The notes under the pieces are model-generated. The model saw only the letters and a program-made list of their open reading frames with translations, searched no databases and was not told where the DNA came from. Source: Mortierella sp. BCC40632 (Eukaryota > Mortierellomycota > Mortierellomycetes > Mortierellales > Mortierellaceae). From it: DNA of 64,000 nucleotides. Positions 48,189-59,386 of the stretch are shown here, one piece after another. The position numbers and the translations under genes are program-made. Positions within the stretch are counted from its first letter, which is position 1; every line of letters starts with the position of its first letter. Location: contig WAEK01000008.1 in the NCBI GenBank assembly GCA_011634665.1, positions 2,225,501 through 2,289,500 of the forward strand, written 5' to 3'.

Positions 48189-48297
48189 CAGTGTTTCTCA
48201 AAAGTCAGATGATATCCGATCCGACTTTTTTTCTGGACAGAGATAACACAGGAAAAAAAAGTCGGATCGGATATCATCCGACTTTTGAGAAACGCTG
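48189..48297. mobile_element. 109-bp foldback MITE upstream of the transposase
   Basis: Near-perfect inverted arms of about 43 bp (CAGTGTTTCTCAAAAGTC... and its complement, including GATATCCGATCCGAC) surround a 20-bp loop. GTACCGA repeats lie outside both ends (48179-48185 and 48298-48304), with three extra bases on the left. The CAG(T/C)GTTTCTCA terminus is hAT-like. Confidence 0.75.
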
Positions 48298-48304
48298 GTA
48301 CCGA

Positions 48305-48733
48305 CCAACAATACGTGTAGCACAAGTGGATTTAAAAACGTAAAGAGTTAATCAGCCAGAATCAAGATAGAAGAGAGATTGCATTGACATAAATCGAACA
48401 GGCAGATTTCAAGTGCCAACAAGGCGCTGAAAGTGAGTACTATTATTCCAGAAGGGTACCACATTACCTTTTGCAAAGGAGAGGGTGGCAGGATAAGCAA
48501 AGGAGATGACAGAGTTGGAGGATCGGTTGACGAGTCGTGAGTGGTGGCTGATGAGGCAAAAATTATGTCCCTTCCCCTGCGCCTCTTCTTTTGCCACCAT
48601 TCCCACATCTTTCTCGCCAGTGCCACCACTCTCACGTCGTTTCACCTTCCTTCTTCCTTCACCCTCACCTTCTTTTCATCCTACAGCCCTCGCTCTTTTA
48701 CAGCTCACATTTCTCCTTCTACATCTTTCATTG
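48305..48733. promoter_or_regulatory. Spacer and leader before the first Crinkler gene
   Basis: No gene is supported. The last 150 bp (about 48580-48733) form a C/T-rich leader with TTTTGCCACCATTCCCACAT, which recurs before the second Crinkler gene (TTTTGCCACCATTTCCACAT at 50206). The promoter region was therefore duplicated together with the gene. Confidence 0.5.
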
Positions 48734-49381
48734 ATGCTTCGCAATACCATGACCAACAATCTCCTGACTCTTTTCTGTCTTGTTGATGGAGAGGCCACCT
48801 CCAAGGCATTTCCAGTCGACATCGAGTCAAGCAAGACAATAAGCGATCTCAAGAAACTCATCAAGGTTGAGCAGAGTCCTGACTTTGATGACATTGTTGC
48901 CAATCACATCACTCTTTCTCGCGTCGGCATCCCAATCATCGATGGCGATGAAAGTCGCATTCTACTCGACAACGTCAACAACGACGACAAGAAAAAGCTC
49001 GGCCCGGCCACGCGTCTCTTGAAGGGTTTTCCTGAGGAGCTACCAGAGGAGACAGTCAACATTATCGTTCAGCGCCCAACGCTTCAAGGTAATGCACACG
49101 CTTTTTTTTTTTTTCACTAATGCACACACGTCTGTTGATTGATCTCCGCCGGTATGCTTTTCCCGCTCTCTAACTCTATTTTCTCTCCATTGTTCCACTC
49201 ATAGTCCATGCACCTGCACCATCTCGCTCATTGACCCCACTTCCTGGTTACCATTCGGACGGCTCTCGTCCCAGTACGCCACTGTCTGGTATGACCTCGC
49301 TTTGAAATTCTAATATAGGAAAATATAATGGTTAAACACTCTTAACCACACAACTTTCCAATCACAGATGCGGGAGAGTAA
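48734..49381 (+). CDS. Crinkler (CRN) N-terminal domain-only protein
   Basis: Exons are 48734-49088, 49205-49288 and 49368-49381; they sum to 453 nt, giving 150 aa. The ubiquitin-like CRN header starts MLRNTMTNNLLTLFCLVDGE, with a conserved end VNIIVQRP. Exon 2 encodes a P/S-rich linker (PLPGYHSDGSRPSTPLS) found also in the neighbouring gene. Exon 3 adds only DAGE before TAA, so no effector C-terminal domain follows. CRN headers direct the protein in known systems, while the C-terminal domain acts in host nuclei. This may be a truncated gene or a header-only form. A start at the second ATG (48749) is possible. Confidence 0.75.
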
Positions 49382-50395
<1,014 letters not shown>

Positions 50396-53300
50396 ATGTT
50401 TTGCAACACCATGACCAACAAACACTTGGCTCTGTTCTGCCTTGTGGATGGAGAGAAGACCGCGTTCCCTGTCACGATTGACTCTTCCAAGACAATAGAG
50501 GCTCATCGAGGCCGAGATTGCAGACACATTCAACGGAGTTGACGCCAAGGACCTCTCTCTCTGGCGCGTCTCTGTTCCTGTTCTGCCCAAGAAGTACCGC
50601 AAGGGAATCTGCCTTGCTGATGTTCCATCAAAAGAAGAGCTTGATGAGACAGATGACATTGCTGATGTCTTTCCAGAGGCACCTCCCAAGAAAACAATTC
50701 ACATCATTGTCCAGCGTCCTCCTCAAGGTAATGCATACGCGTTTTTTCACTAATGCACGCCCGTCTGTTGATTGATCTCCGCCGGTATGAGCTTTTCCCG
50801 CTCTCTAACTCTATTTTCTCTCCATTGTTCCACTCATAGTCCATGCACCCGCGTCTTCTCGCTCTTTGACACCTATTCCTGGATACCACTCGGATGGCTC
50901 TCGTCCCAGTACACCGCTTTCTGGTATGAGTTTACTCGTTCTTGTTTCTGTATTTTTTTTTTTTTTTTTTTTTGGTGGTCCTAACATCTCGCCATCTTAT
51001 GCAAGGCGACCTCCATGTCGACATCAAAACAATCACGGAAAAGTTCTTTGCACCAGGACCAATTGCCAACTTTCTTGAGGCGTTTGTGAAAGGCATGGAA
51101 CATCTCCCAACCACAACTGGACATATTCGAGGACTGCCTAGAGCTTGGCGTCGGCAGTTTGGCCATCCTGCTGGGACTCGGCCCAGCTTGTTATTCATGG
51201 ATCTTCCCATCCCTTCGGTACCTGATTCAGCGTCAAGGAATTCCGCCGTGGGTTCTATTCTGGACTTGGTGAAGGAGAACAACAGGGCGTGTACCTGTCT
51301 TTGGCGTATCTGGTAGGTCTCTGGAGGCATGGCTTGATCTGCAAATTTCAAGAGCAGTGCTCTAATTTTTCCTTCACATCCACTCATGTCCACAATAGGA
51401 TGCGGCAAGACTCGCGCTGTGATCGAGCTCCTCTCTCAACACTGGGGTTTTTACTTCAATGCTTCCAGTGATGACTGAGGATCTGCAGATATGGTGACCC
51501 TTCGATCTGTCGTCCAAAAGTACTTGAATGACCGACGTGACTCTTCCGATATAGACCTAGAGGCCAACAACGGATATGCAAGAAAGACAACACTCTTGCT
51601 CTTTCTCTCTCGACTTATCATCTTCAAGCGCTGTTTGAATATCCCCGGGAGCAGTGGGTCGTTGACTAGCGCAAGGTGGACTCTCCTGCAAGTGTGCCCG
51701 CACGTGCTCTTCGAACAGGACTTTTTCAACATACTCTTCCTTCAGCTTCTCCATCTTCGACATCACCGTGAAACCGATCTTTGGGATTTTGTTCGCAGTA
51801 TGTATGAAGATACCAAAGAATGCCTTATCAAGCATGGATACCTACCAAAGATCAAGAGCAACACCAGACTCTTAGTGATTCACGATGAGGCTCAGGTCTT
51901 TGGCGATGAATTCAGCGGTTCTTTCCAGTCGACAACCTCAGCAGAGTCCCCACGACCACTTCTCTCACCTATTTTACATGCGTTTCGAGATATTGGCGAA
52001 CACCAACTCACGCTGGTTACCTGCGGAACTGGTCTTTCAATCAATACTCTTTTTTGGGTCCAGAGTTCTGGCTCTGGTCTGAAGGACAGCTCCTCCACCT
52101 TAGAGGTATGTAACTCGACTTGTTTGCCCTGAAACAGAGAATTGAGTGATGGCAATTGATCGAGTCTATTAATTCCATTGCCTCTCTATGTATTTCCACC
52201 CTCACCACCGTGCGTCTTCGCTGTCGCCCTTGCAGTTTATCGAGTTTCCTGGCTGGTCTTCAAAGGATTCGATCAAGACGTATTTATCTCGGATACGAAA
52301 GTGCCTGCAAGCTGACGAGTCGAGGCAGGCCTTGGACAAACATCTTCCGCCGGACGTAGTCGACATTCTATTTGATAAGTTTGCTGGACGCTATCGACCG
52401 GCAATAGCTGCGATTGAGCTTATTGTTGAGTGCAACGAGCTTGGTACATGGAGCAAGACCATCGAGAATGCAGAGAGCAGGCTAGTATCTTGGGCCCATC
52501 GAGACATCAAAGGCAACCTGTGCTACGAAATTTCCCACCTTCACGACAAACACAACAAATACAAACGCCAGCTTGTGGATTCCATCGACAGCATGCTTGG
52601 CCTCCTCATGTACCAGCGCTGCATGTTTGGGAGTCATGACCTTGTCCTCAAGGAGGTAAACCCTCAGTTGGATGAGCACGCTTTTGGCCGTATCGAAATC
52701 ATCTCGGGTAAGGCTACCACCGTTTTGGACGAGCCCTTCGTTTCCAAGGCTGTGGAGAACTATTTCATGGCCACAGATCCCTACTTCAAGAAGGAGGTCT
52801 GGAAACGGATGGTAAAAGCGACGGCCTCTGATCAAGGATGTGTGTTTGAGCGGTTCATGATGAATGTTTTTAGTGAGACATTCAATAAACAACCTCTATC
52901 GGAATGGCCACAGGAACCCCCATCGCTGATATGTGTCCAGCTCTCGTCGGCAAGGTGGAGATTGTTGGGTGGAGGGAGCCTGGACTCGAGCAAGGCACGA
53001 CCCACGCGATAATGTCGATGGAGGATTTCATGGACGCTCATGTCAACCATCGGTCAATTTGCAACAACATGCCTGTCGCCCCATTCTTCTTCCTCAAGTC
53101 CAAGCCTTCGGGACCAGATTTGGTTTTCTTCATTCGGATCGATGGTACTCGGTTGGTACCTGTTTTTGTACAGATGAAGCTGCATCAAGGCTCGTCTAAT
53201 TTTTCTGAGAAGGACTGGAATGAGGCACTCAGCACAGTCTCGTCATCCAAGATCGAGGCGCACGTGAAGACCTTCCGCCAGTTCTGCCCTGACAATGTCT

Positions 53301-53542
53301 ACATCAGCATGATTGTTGCATACCCAACCAAGTGGAGTGACAAGCTTCTGGCACCTTCAGAACTCCCAAAGGACCCCAGTGGTGTTCAGCAGGTCATAAT
53401 CAACATAGGCGATAACAATTTCGGCAACATTTTCCCTCAAGAGCATGTAGAATTTATTGATCGACTCAAGAATGCGCGAAAGCGTTCTGCTGACGATGAG
53501 GATAGTAACGATGAGGATTGTTCCAAAAAGCAGAGGAGCTAG
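50396..53542 (+). pseudogene. Crinkler gene with NTPase and nuclease-like regions, multiply disrupted
   Basis: Inferred exons are 50396-50727, 50840-50923, 51006-51312, 51399-52105 and 52236-53542. The header starts MTNKHLALFCLVDGEKTAFP. The middle part has EKFFAPGPIANFLEAFVKG, then a Walker A motif split by an intron (FGVSG/CGKTRAV) and Walker B LLVIHDEAQ. The C-terminus has PSGPDLVFFI...VPVFVQMKL, resembling a PD-(D/E)xK nuclease core as in NTPase-nuclease Crinklers, and ends in an acidic/basic tail (DDEDSNDEDCSKKQR). Lesions: frameshift near 50500 in the header, frameshift near 51285 before Walker A, in-frame TGA at 51476-51478, and frameshift in a C run near 52918. It is probably dead unless these are assembly errors. 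Confidence 0.75.
50953..50973. repeat. T21 homopolymer in a Crinkler intron
   Basis: Twenty-one T in the second intron of the disrupted Crinkler gene, upstream of the acceptor at 51005. Confidence 0.95.
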
Positions 53543-54816
53543 TCTACCACTGTACCCTCTTCAGCCTCGTTGGTCACTCCTTTTATTTTTTCCTCGAACA
53601 GTCATCAAATGCTTATACCCTTTTGTTGTCATACCCTGCGTTCGCAAACATTCCTTCAATTCTTCTGCCCCGATAGGACTTTGCATCTTTTTGTTGGATA
53701 TCGAGGAATTCACATCGTCCTCAGCAATCTTTTCAAATTCTTAAAGATGTTATTATTGTATACGATGCGAGACGAATGAGACTGAATAGGTTTTTTTGCT
53801 CGGATATTTACTCAGCCTCGACGATGTTGTAGATGAGTGACCAGAGAGGAGGAGGAGGACCAGAAAATATTGTGAAAGCAACGGAGGGGGGGATGTGTTA
53901 GGACAGCGTGAGAGGACAAATTTCGGATAGAGAATACAAGGGAGAGCAGCGACAGTGCCGAGGGATATTAACGACAGGGTTGAGGGAGAACAGCAACAAT
54001 GTAGAGGATGAGTAGTGACAGTAATAAAGGAGAGCAACGACAGGGTGGAGGGTGTTAGTGCAGCATCAGTACAGTGTTAGTCGCGTTAGTATGACGTTAG
54101 TCAGGGTTAGTTCAGTTCAGAGGAGATCAACGACAGCATGGAGGTATTTTATCCGTCTATCCTTGCTTTTGCTTTGTTTATTGAGTCGGTGAGATCTAGT
54201 GTAGTCGGCTGCATCAAAGAGGAAGATTACTTCGGAACTATTAGTCAGCAATCAGAGGAGAGGACGAGAGGTTAGTGCAGTTTCCTGATAGTTTTTGCCC
54301 TCCTTTTATACTTGTTGCTGCGGCCAGAGTAATGTCTGGAGGTGGCGTTGGTCAGATGCTCCGGTGGCTCGAGATAAATGCTCCGATTGAGATATGCCGA
54401 CAATATTGCGCGTCTGAAATATGGAGGAGAAAGATTATAAGGTTATGCGAAGGTTCTGTCATCTCCATGTGGCAGCAGACTCTTGTCCTGGAGGAAAATA
54501 GTGCCGGACAGCTGTGTTTGGGTTTGAGAGGCGACTGAGCCGTGTGACAAAGAAATTGAGGTCGAACAAGGGGGGAAATGGGAAAAGGGCGCATCGCGTG
54601 TGAATGAGTATGCGTGCATGTGGTTCCATTCTTCATTTCTTCTCTTCTTCTTCATCCTCTCGCCTCCTCATTCTTTTTTCTTCATTCTTTCTCATCCTTT
54701 CTCATCCTTTCTCATTCTTTCTCCTTCGCTGTCCTCCTTTGCAATCTTTTCTTCTCCTTTCTCAACTTATCTTATTCCCCTCCTTCCTCGCTCCTCCTTC
54801 CTTTCAATTCTCGCCT
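53543..54816. promoter_or_regulatory. Right part of the island, then promoter and leader of unit 12
   Basis: After the Crinkler stop there is no supported gene. 53940-54145 contains degenerate units of about 44 bp (GGAGAGCARCGACAG) and five GTTAGT hexamers (54055-54112). Array-type spacer resumes near 54449 (GGCAGCAGACTCTTGTCCTG, compare 22632). GTGTGACAAAGAAATTG (54542) and TCGCGTGTGAATGAGTA (54594) follow, with a leader nearly identical to that of unit 11 but fewer CTCATCCTTT repeats. Confidence 0.6.
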
Positions 54817-57756
54817 ATGTCTATTGACCAGCAGTTCCACTGCTCAGGCAAGACTGTCCCACGAAGCTCAGTGACACTCAAGACAGTCTATGACAGAGCT
54901 AACGACCAGCACATTATCCTCTGGGATAGTATCGAACGCGCCTTCCCTGGTGTCCAATACCTCCTCAAGGATGGCTACATGGTTGAGTTTGAACGAGGCT
55001 CCGACTTTATGATGTACCGTATCTCCGATGTTCAATTGCACAACTGGAGCTTGTGAAAAAGAATGAGTATCAATGACACTGACGCTGATTTTTGTCAATG
55101 GGCAACGGGACTCTCCTTCACTAGTCTTGATCCACGAAGGATTCTCGCCTCCCCTGAGAGTGTATTTGAGGTTGTCCTCATTGAATCCATCGTGACCCAG
55201 CAAAGTCAACCACAACAGGAGCAACTTCAGTCGCCACCCCAGACCCCTCTCCAACCACAACAGCCACCTTCTGCCTCAAGTACACCTTGTCAACAAACCC
55301 AAATGGAGGCTCTGGTAGAAGAATTGTCCATGCAGGAGAACACTCACTCTGAAGAGCAAATAGCTCACGCTCAACCACCACCAGAGGAGCGACCTGTATC
55401 CCAGATAGCCGACAAGACCTCGATCTGGAATACGACTTTTGATGAATTCATAAATGACTTTCTCAATGCTTACTTGCCTCGCTTGTATGTTCTCCTGCCA
55501 ACAATTTTTCTCAACCGCAGATTCAACCCTTTCATACATCCATTCCAAATCCACTATCTTTGCGAACATAGCCGATCCACAGGAGCAGATGGATTAACAC
55601 ACTCACCATTTGAGGTCCATCCCACTTCTCCTGGCTACGATGTGGGCGACCCAATTCAGTTCCTTGAGGCTTGCGGTGCCTATGTCTTACGGGTGCTTCA
55701 GATTGTCCGGCGTAGGACCAATTTTTCAGATACTGCCGGCTACAAATTTCCAGTGGGATCTTATGCGAGACATTCCCCAAAAGAGTTGACCAAGTTCGTA
55801 GACGATGCTATATTGATTCTTCAGGAGCGTATCCAGTCCTTGACAGCAGAGTCACCTCAAGGTTTAAATAGCTCATTCTCACTCGGAGACAATGAAATCC
55901 AAACTCAAGAACAAGTTCGAGGACAAGCCGAAAGTGAAATCAAGCGCCAGAGAACGAATTTTATCAACTATCTCAGTTTGAACCCCAAACAGAGCATCGA
56001 GAGGTCCTTCCGAGTTGTCATGGACGGTATGAATGTCAGTTGGGTGTGTCGTTCTCATTATGATTTAAAGTATACAGATTCTTCCAGGACACAAGTCTCC
56101 AGGATTATCAGGATTTTAGGAATCCAATCAAGTAAAATCAACTGGCAAGGTCGGTTGGAACTCACTCTGGGATCGCCTCTCCACATTCTTCAGCTGCATT
56201 GCGTGATCGAGCACCTCAAAGGGGCGGTGAGCGAACTCCATTTAACTATGAACTGGGCTGTGGCGGCTAGAGAGATGGATGTAGTCCAGAATGTGGTGGT
56301 CGCCTTCGATATTGTTTCTCTTGGCTTGAAGGTCTCCAAGTTTCAAGATGGTATTGTTGCGATGGCTGATGCGGTTGGCCACATGATGGCTAATGGCAAG
56401 CTTCAAGTTCTCAAGTTCACAGGATGGAATCATTGGCAGTCGTTGGCGAACAATCTGCCACAGAGCTCGACGACATCGACACTTCGAGTTCTCACTCTCG
56501 AGAACTGTGGAACCCTGGATGACGACTGCCTGGAGTCGCTCTTTCGAAGCAACCCCAACCTAATTCGGATCAACATCATTAAGAACTCGACCAAAGATGA
56601 TTCAATTGCTTTTGAAGTCACACCCACAGTATTCCATTCCAGTTCAAACCCTGCCTTTAGTGTGACGATTGATGGAAATCCTGGCTTGATGTCGAAAAGT
56701 AGCTATTCAAAGCTCGATATCTTTTACTGGTCTCAAATCACGGAACTCACAGTGCCTGCAACCAACTCCGTCGAGTCAAACATAAAACACATTTTATCGA
56801 TCAACCCTCAATTACTGTCGATTACGGTCATCTACACAGACCGGCCTTGCTTACTGGATATCGTTGGTGTCTCTCATCTAGTCCAGGATATGAGGTATCC
56901 TCTCCAATACTTTTCCATCAAGAGTACTCTTTGCCATGACATGCTCGTCACCAAACTCAACAAAGGAGCCATCGAAAAGATATCTGTAATCAAACACTCA
57001 GGAGTTCATACCAACCGAACGAGCATTCTTCAGGAAGAGCTCAGAATCCGTGTCTCTTCGAACGATACGTGGCCATGGTGTGAGAATAACGGTTCAAGGA
57101 TTAAGAAATGGCATTTATCTATCAATCTATGGGATAGCCATCGAGAAAACATTCTTTCCAGTTTGATGAGCCAACTTCCCTCTTCAATCTTGGTCTCTAT
57201 CAAATGTGAAAATATACAACTTAACGGGAGTATCAATGCAATCAAACGTGTCGCCGCAATTTGTGCCAACGTTCTGGGGCAATTTGAGTTATCAGGAATT
57301 CAAGATGGCTCCTGGCCACCAGAGTTGCAAGGATTCATGACTCGGACCCAGCCTACACAAAATCTAAAACGACTGGTTCTTGGGAATGTGTGTGCTACCC
57401 AGTTTAGTGGTGCTCACAGTCTCCAATATGAGGATCCACTGGCGAAATGGATTGCAGCGGCCGTTGCTTATCTGAACCAACTGAGTGGGTTTGAATGTCT
57501 CGAGCTAAGAGATGTCAAATTGCACCCATCCACTTGGGACAGGATCTTGAGATCGATTCGATATCACGAGGGACGAACGTTGGTCTTGTCTACTACCAAT
57601 ATAAATGACACTCATTTGGAGCTGTTGGAGGCCACTGTTCCAAGAGACATTGACTTCACTCTCTTGATTGAGTGGTCTGCCTTGAGCTTTTCAAGGGCAC
57701 CTATCGAAAGCCTCAGAAAAGCCTTTGCTGGCCGTAAGACCAAGGTCCAAATATAG
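54817..57756 (+). CDS. Array unit 12: three-module LRR-like protein, two exons
   Basis: Exons are 54817-55013 (197 nt) and 55125-57756, giving 942 aa. Leader, exon 1 and intron are close copies of units 7 and 11. The lysine before the donor reads as methionine (DFM). The middle module has diverged (AYLPRLYVLLPTIFLNRRF; CEHSRSTGADG in place of CEHGQ), making it the member with the least canonical motif. The LRR body is closest to units 3-6 and 11. Motif: NDTWPWCENN. Frame intact. Confidence 0.87.
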
Positions 57757-57860
57757 TAGAGTGAATAAATTATAAGGGAGACTCTTCTTTTGTGCCAATG
57801 ATAAAGAGAGGATTAAAAGAAAAAAATTACTCCTATACAGGTCAATATATTCATAACACA

Positions 57861-57864
<4 letters not shown>

Positions 57865-57893
<29 letters not shown>
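57865..57893. repeat. T29 homopolymer at a truncation boundary
   Basis: Twenty-nine T end 4-10 bases before the point where family coding sequence begins abruptly in the pseudogene fragment. Confidence 0.95.
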
Positions 57894-58770
57894 GAAAGAG
57901 CATCATACTGGTCGCAGCTGACAGAACTCATGACTCCAGCTATCAAAACTGTCAAGCCTAACATACAGGACATCCTCTCGACTCTTCCTCAACTCCAGTT
58001 GATTACGATCAACTACACAAACCAATCTTGTCTACTGGACATCACTGGCGTCTCTCATGTAGTCCAGGATATAAAGCATCCCCCCAAATACTTTGTCATC
58101 AAGAGTGTTCTGTACCATGACATGCTCACCACCAAATTCAACAAGGGGATAGTCGAGAGGACATCTGTGACCGATCTCTCTGGTGTTCATACCAACCGAC
58201 TGAGTATTTTACGAGGAGGGATCCACATTCATGTGCTGTCGAAAGATTCATGGCCATGGTGTGAGTTTGACACAAAATGGTATTTGTCTGTTAATTGTTG
58301 GGATGCTCTTCGAGAAAGAGATGAGCCTGATTAATAGGTTGACTTCCTCCTCCGATCTCGGTGTCGATCTAAAATGGGCTTGTAAAAAGTCCAGAGAAAA
58401 TAAACCTCTTCTCCCCACACCACTAGACAACAGCTGTTTCTAATTCCCCAATGATGTTGCTGAAAATTCAGGCAAACTAATGTGTCATCACAGTTCGTGC
58501 GAACACACTGAGGGCTATTCGAGTATCAGGAATGCAATACATCCAGCGTCAACCTACCCCCAACCCCCCTCACCGAATCTAAATCGATTGATTCTCACTA
58601 GCTTGGGGTGATGAGGCCCCATACCAATGGTTTCTTGGTGAGATGACCACAAGCTTATCATCTTTTGCCGAGGAACACTGGTTTTGCCTTCTTCACCGGA
58701 AGAGCAGGTTCGACATGTTCACGCTCTGGTGCCCCAAGTCTCAGGAATGACTTTGTTGGTCACGGGGTTA
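57894..58770 (+). pseudogene. Array unit 13: 5'-truncated family fragment
   Basis: From about 57902 to 58320 the sequence follows unit 10 (38917-39345) with few differences (YWSQLTELMTPAIKTVKPNI; KDSWPWCEFDTKWYLSVNCW). It then frameshifts at DALRERDEPD. Further decayed matches continue: an LPPPI-like stretch near 58340, PNLNRLILTSLG near 58570, and the C-terminal RNDFVGH-like stretch near 58745. Exon 1, linker and middle module are missing. It is the remains of a former full unit between units 12 and 14. Confidence 0.8.
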
Positions 58771-59386
58771 AACCCATGCTTAGAGATCTAGAAGGTAACA
58801 CTTTTATCCTCTACCCGTCTACTTGACCTAAAGTTCCTTATGAGCAACAACAACAAAGCCATCCAAGGAGGACTCTTTTAGAATTCGTTTCTTTGGTACA
58901 CCAAAGATTAAGAGGAATAGAGGTGTTTTGAGGTGGGCAGGCTACACTTTGTTGGATTGAGAACGGTGTCATTGTCCCAGGCTTTCGTTGGCTCAGTCTT
59001 TGAGGCTCCTGCCAATTCTTGCATCTTCGAGAAGAACTCGATGTCTATCTCTCACAAGAGGTGTCTTGCTGCCTTGGTTTCAGGAACACGTCGATCCTTT
59101 CCTCTCATGTTTTTGAGTTGGACTGCTGTGCTTGTTTTTGGAGACAAGAGGGCGGTGTTGTGTGCGTGACAAAAAATCGGGCAGTGTGAGCACACGAGGA
59201 CAGAGGATGATGTTGAGGGCGGGTGTCGCATGTGAATGTGTATGTGTTTGTGTATGTGTGTGTACATGTGGCTCCGCCATCCTCCATCTCCTTCTCTCTT
59301 CTCCTCCTTCTCTCATCTAGCCTTCTCTTTCTTTCTTTCTGTCTCATCCTTTCTCATTCCTTTCTCATTCTCTTCAATCCTTACTC
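58771..59386. promoter_or_regulatory. Spacer, promoter and leader before unit 14
   Basis: No gene is supported. GTGCGTGACAAAAAATCGGG (59162) and TCGCATGTGAATGTGTATG (59226) are divergent versions of the shared motifs. A TATGTGTTTGTG stretch and a C/T-rich leader (59280-59380) follow. Confidence 0.5.

Noticed and set aside
44630..48350. Terminal inverted repeats of the parent Harbinger element
   Set aside because: I looked for matching ends outside the two ORFs and found none convincing, so the element is annotated only through its ORFs.
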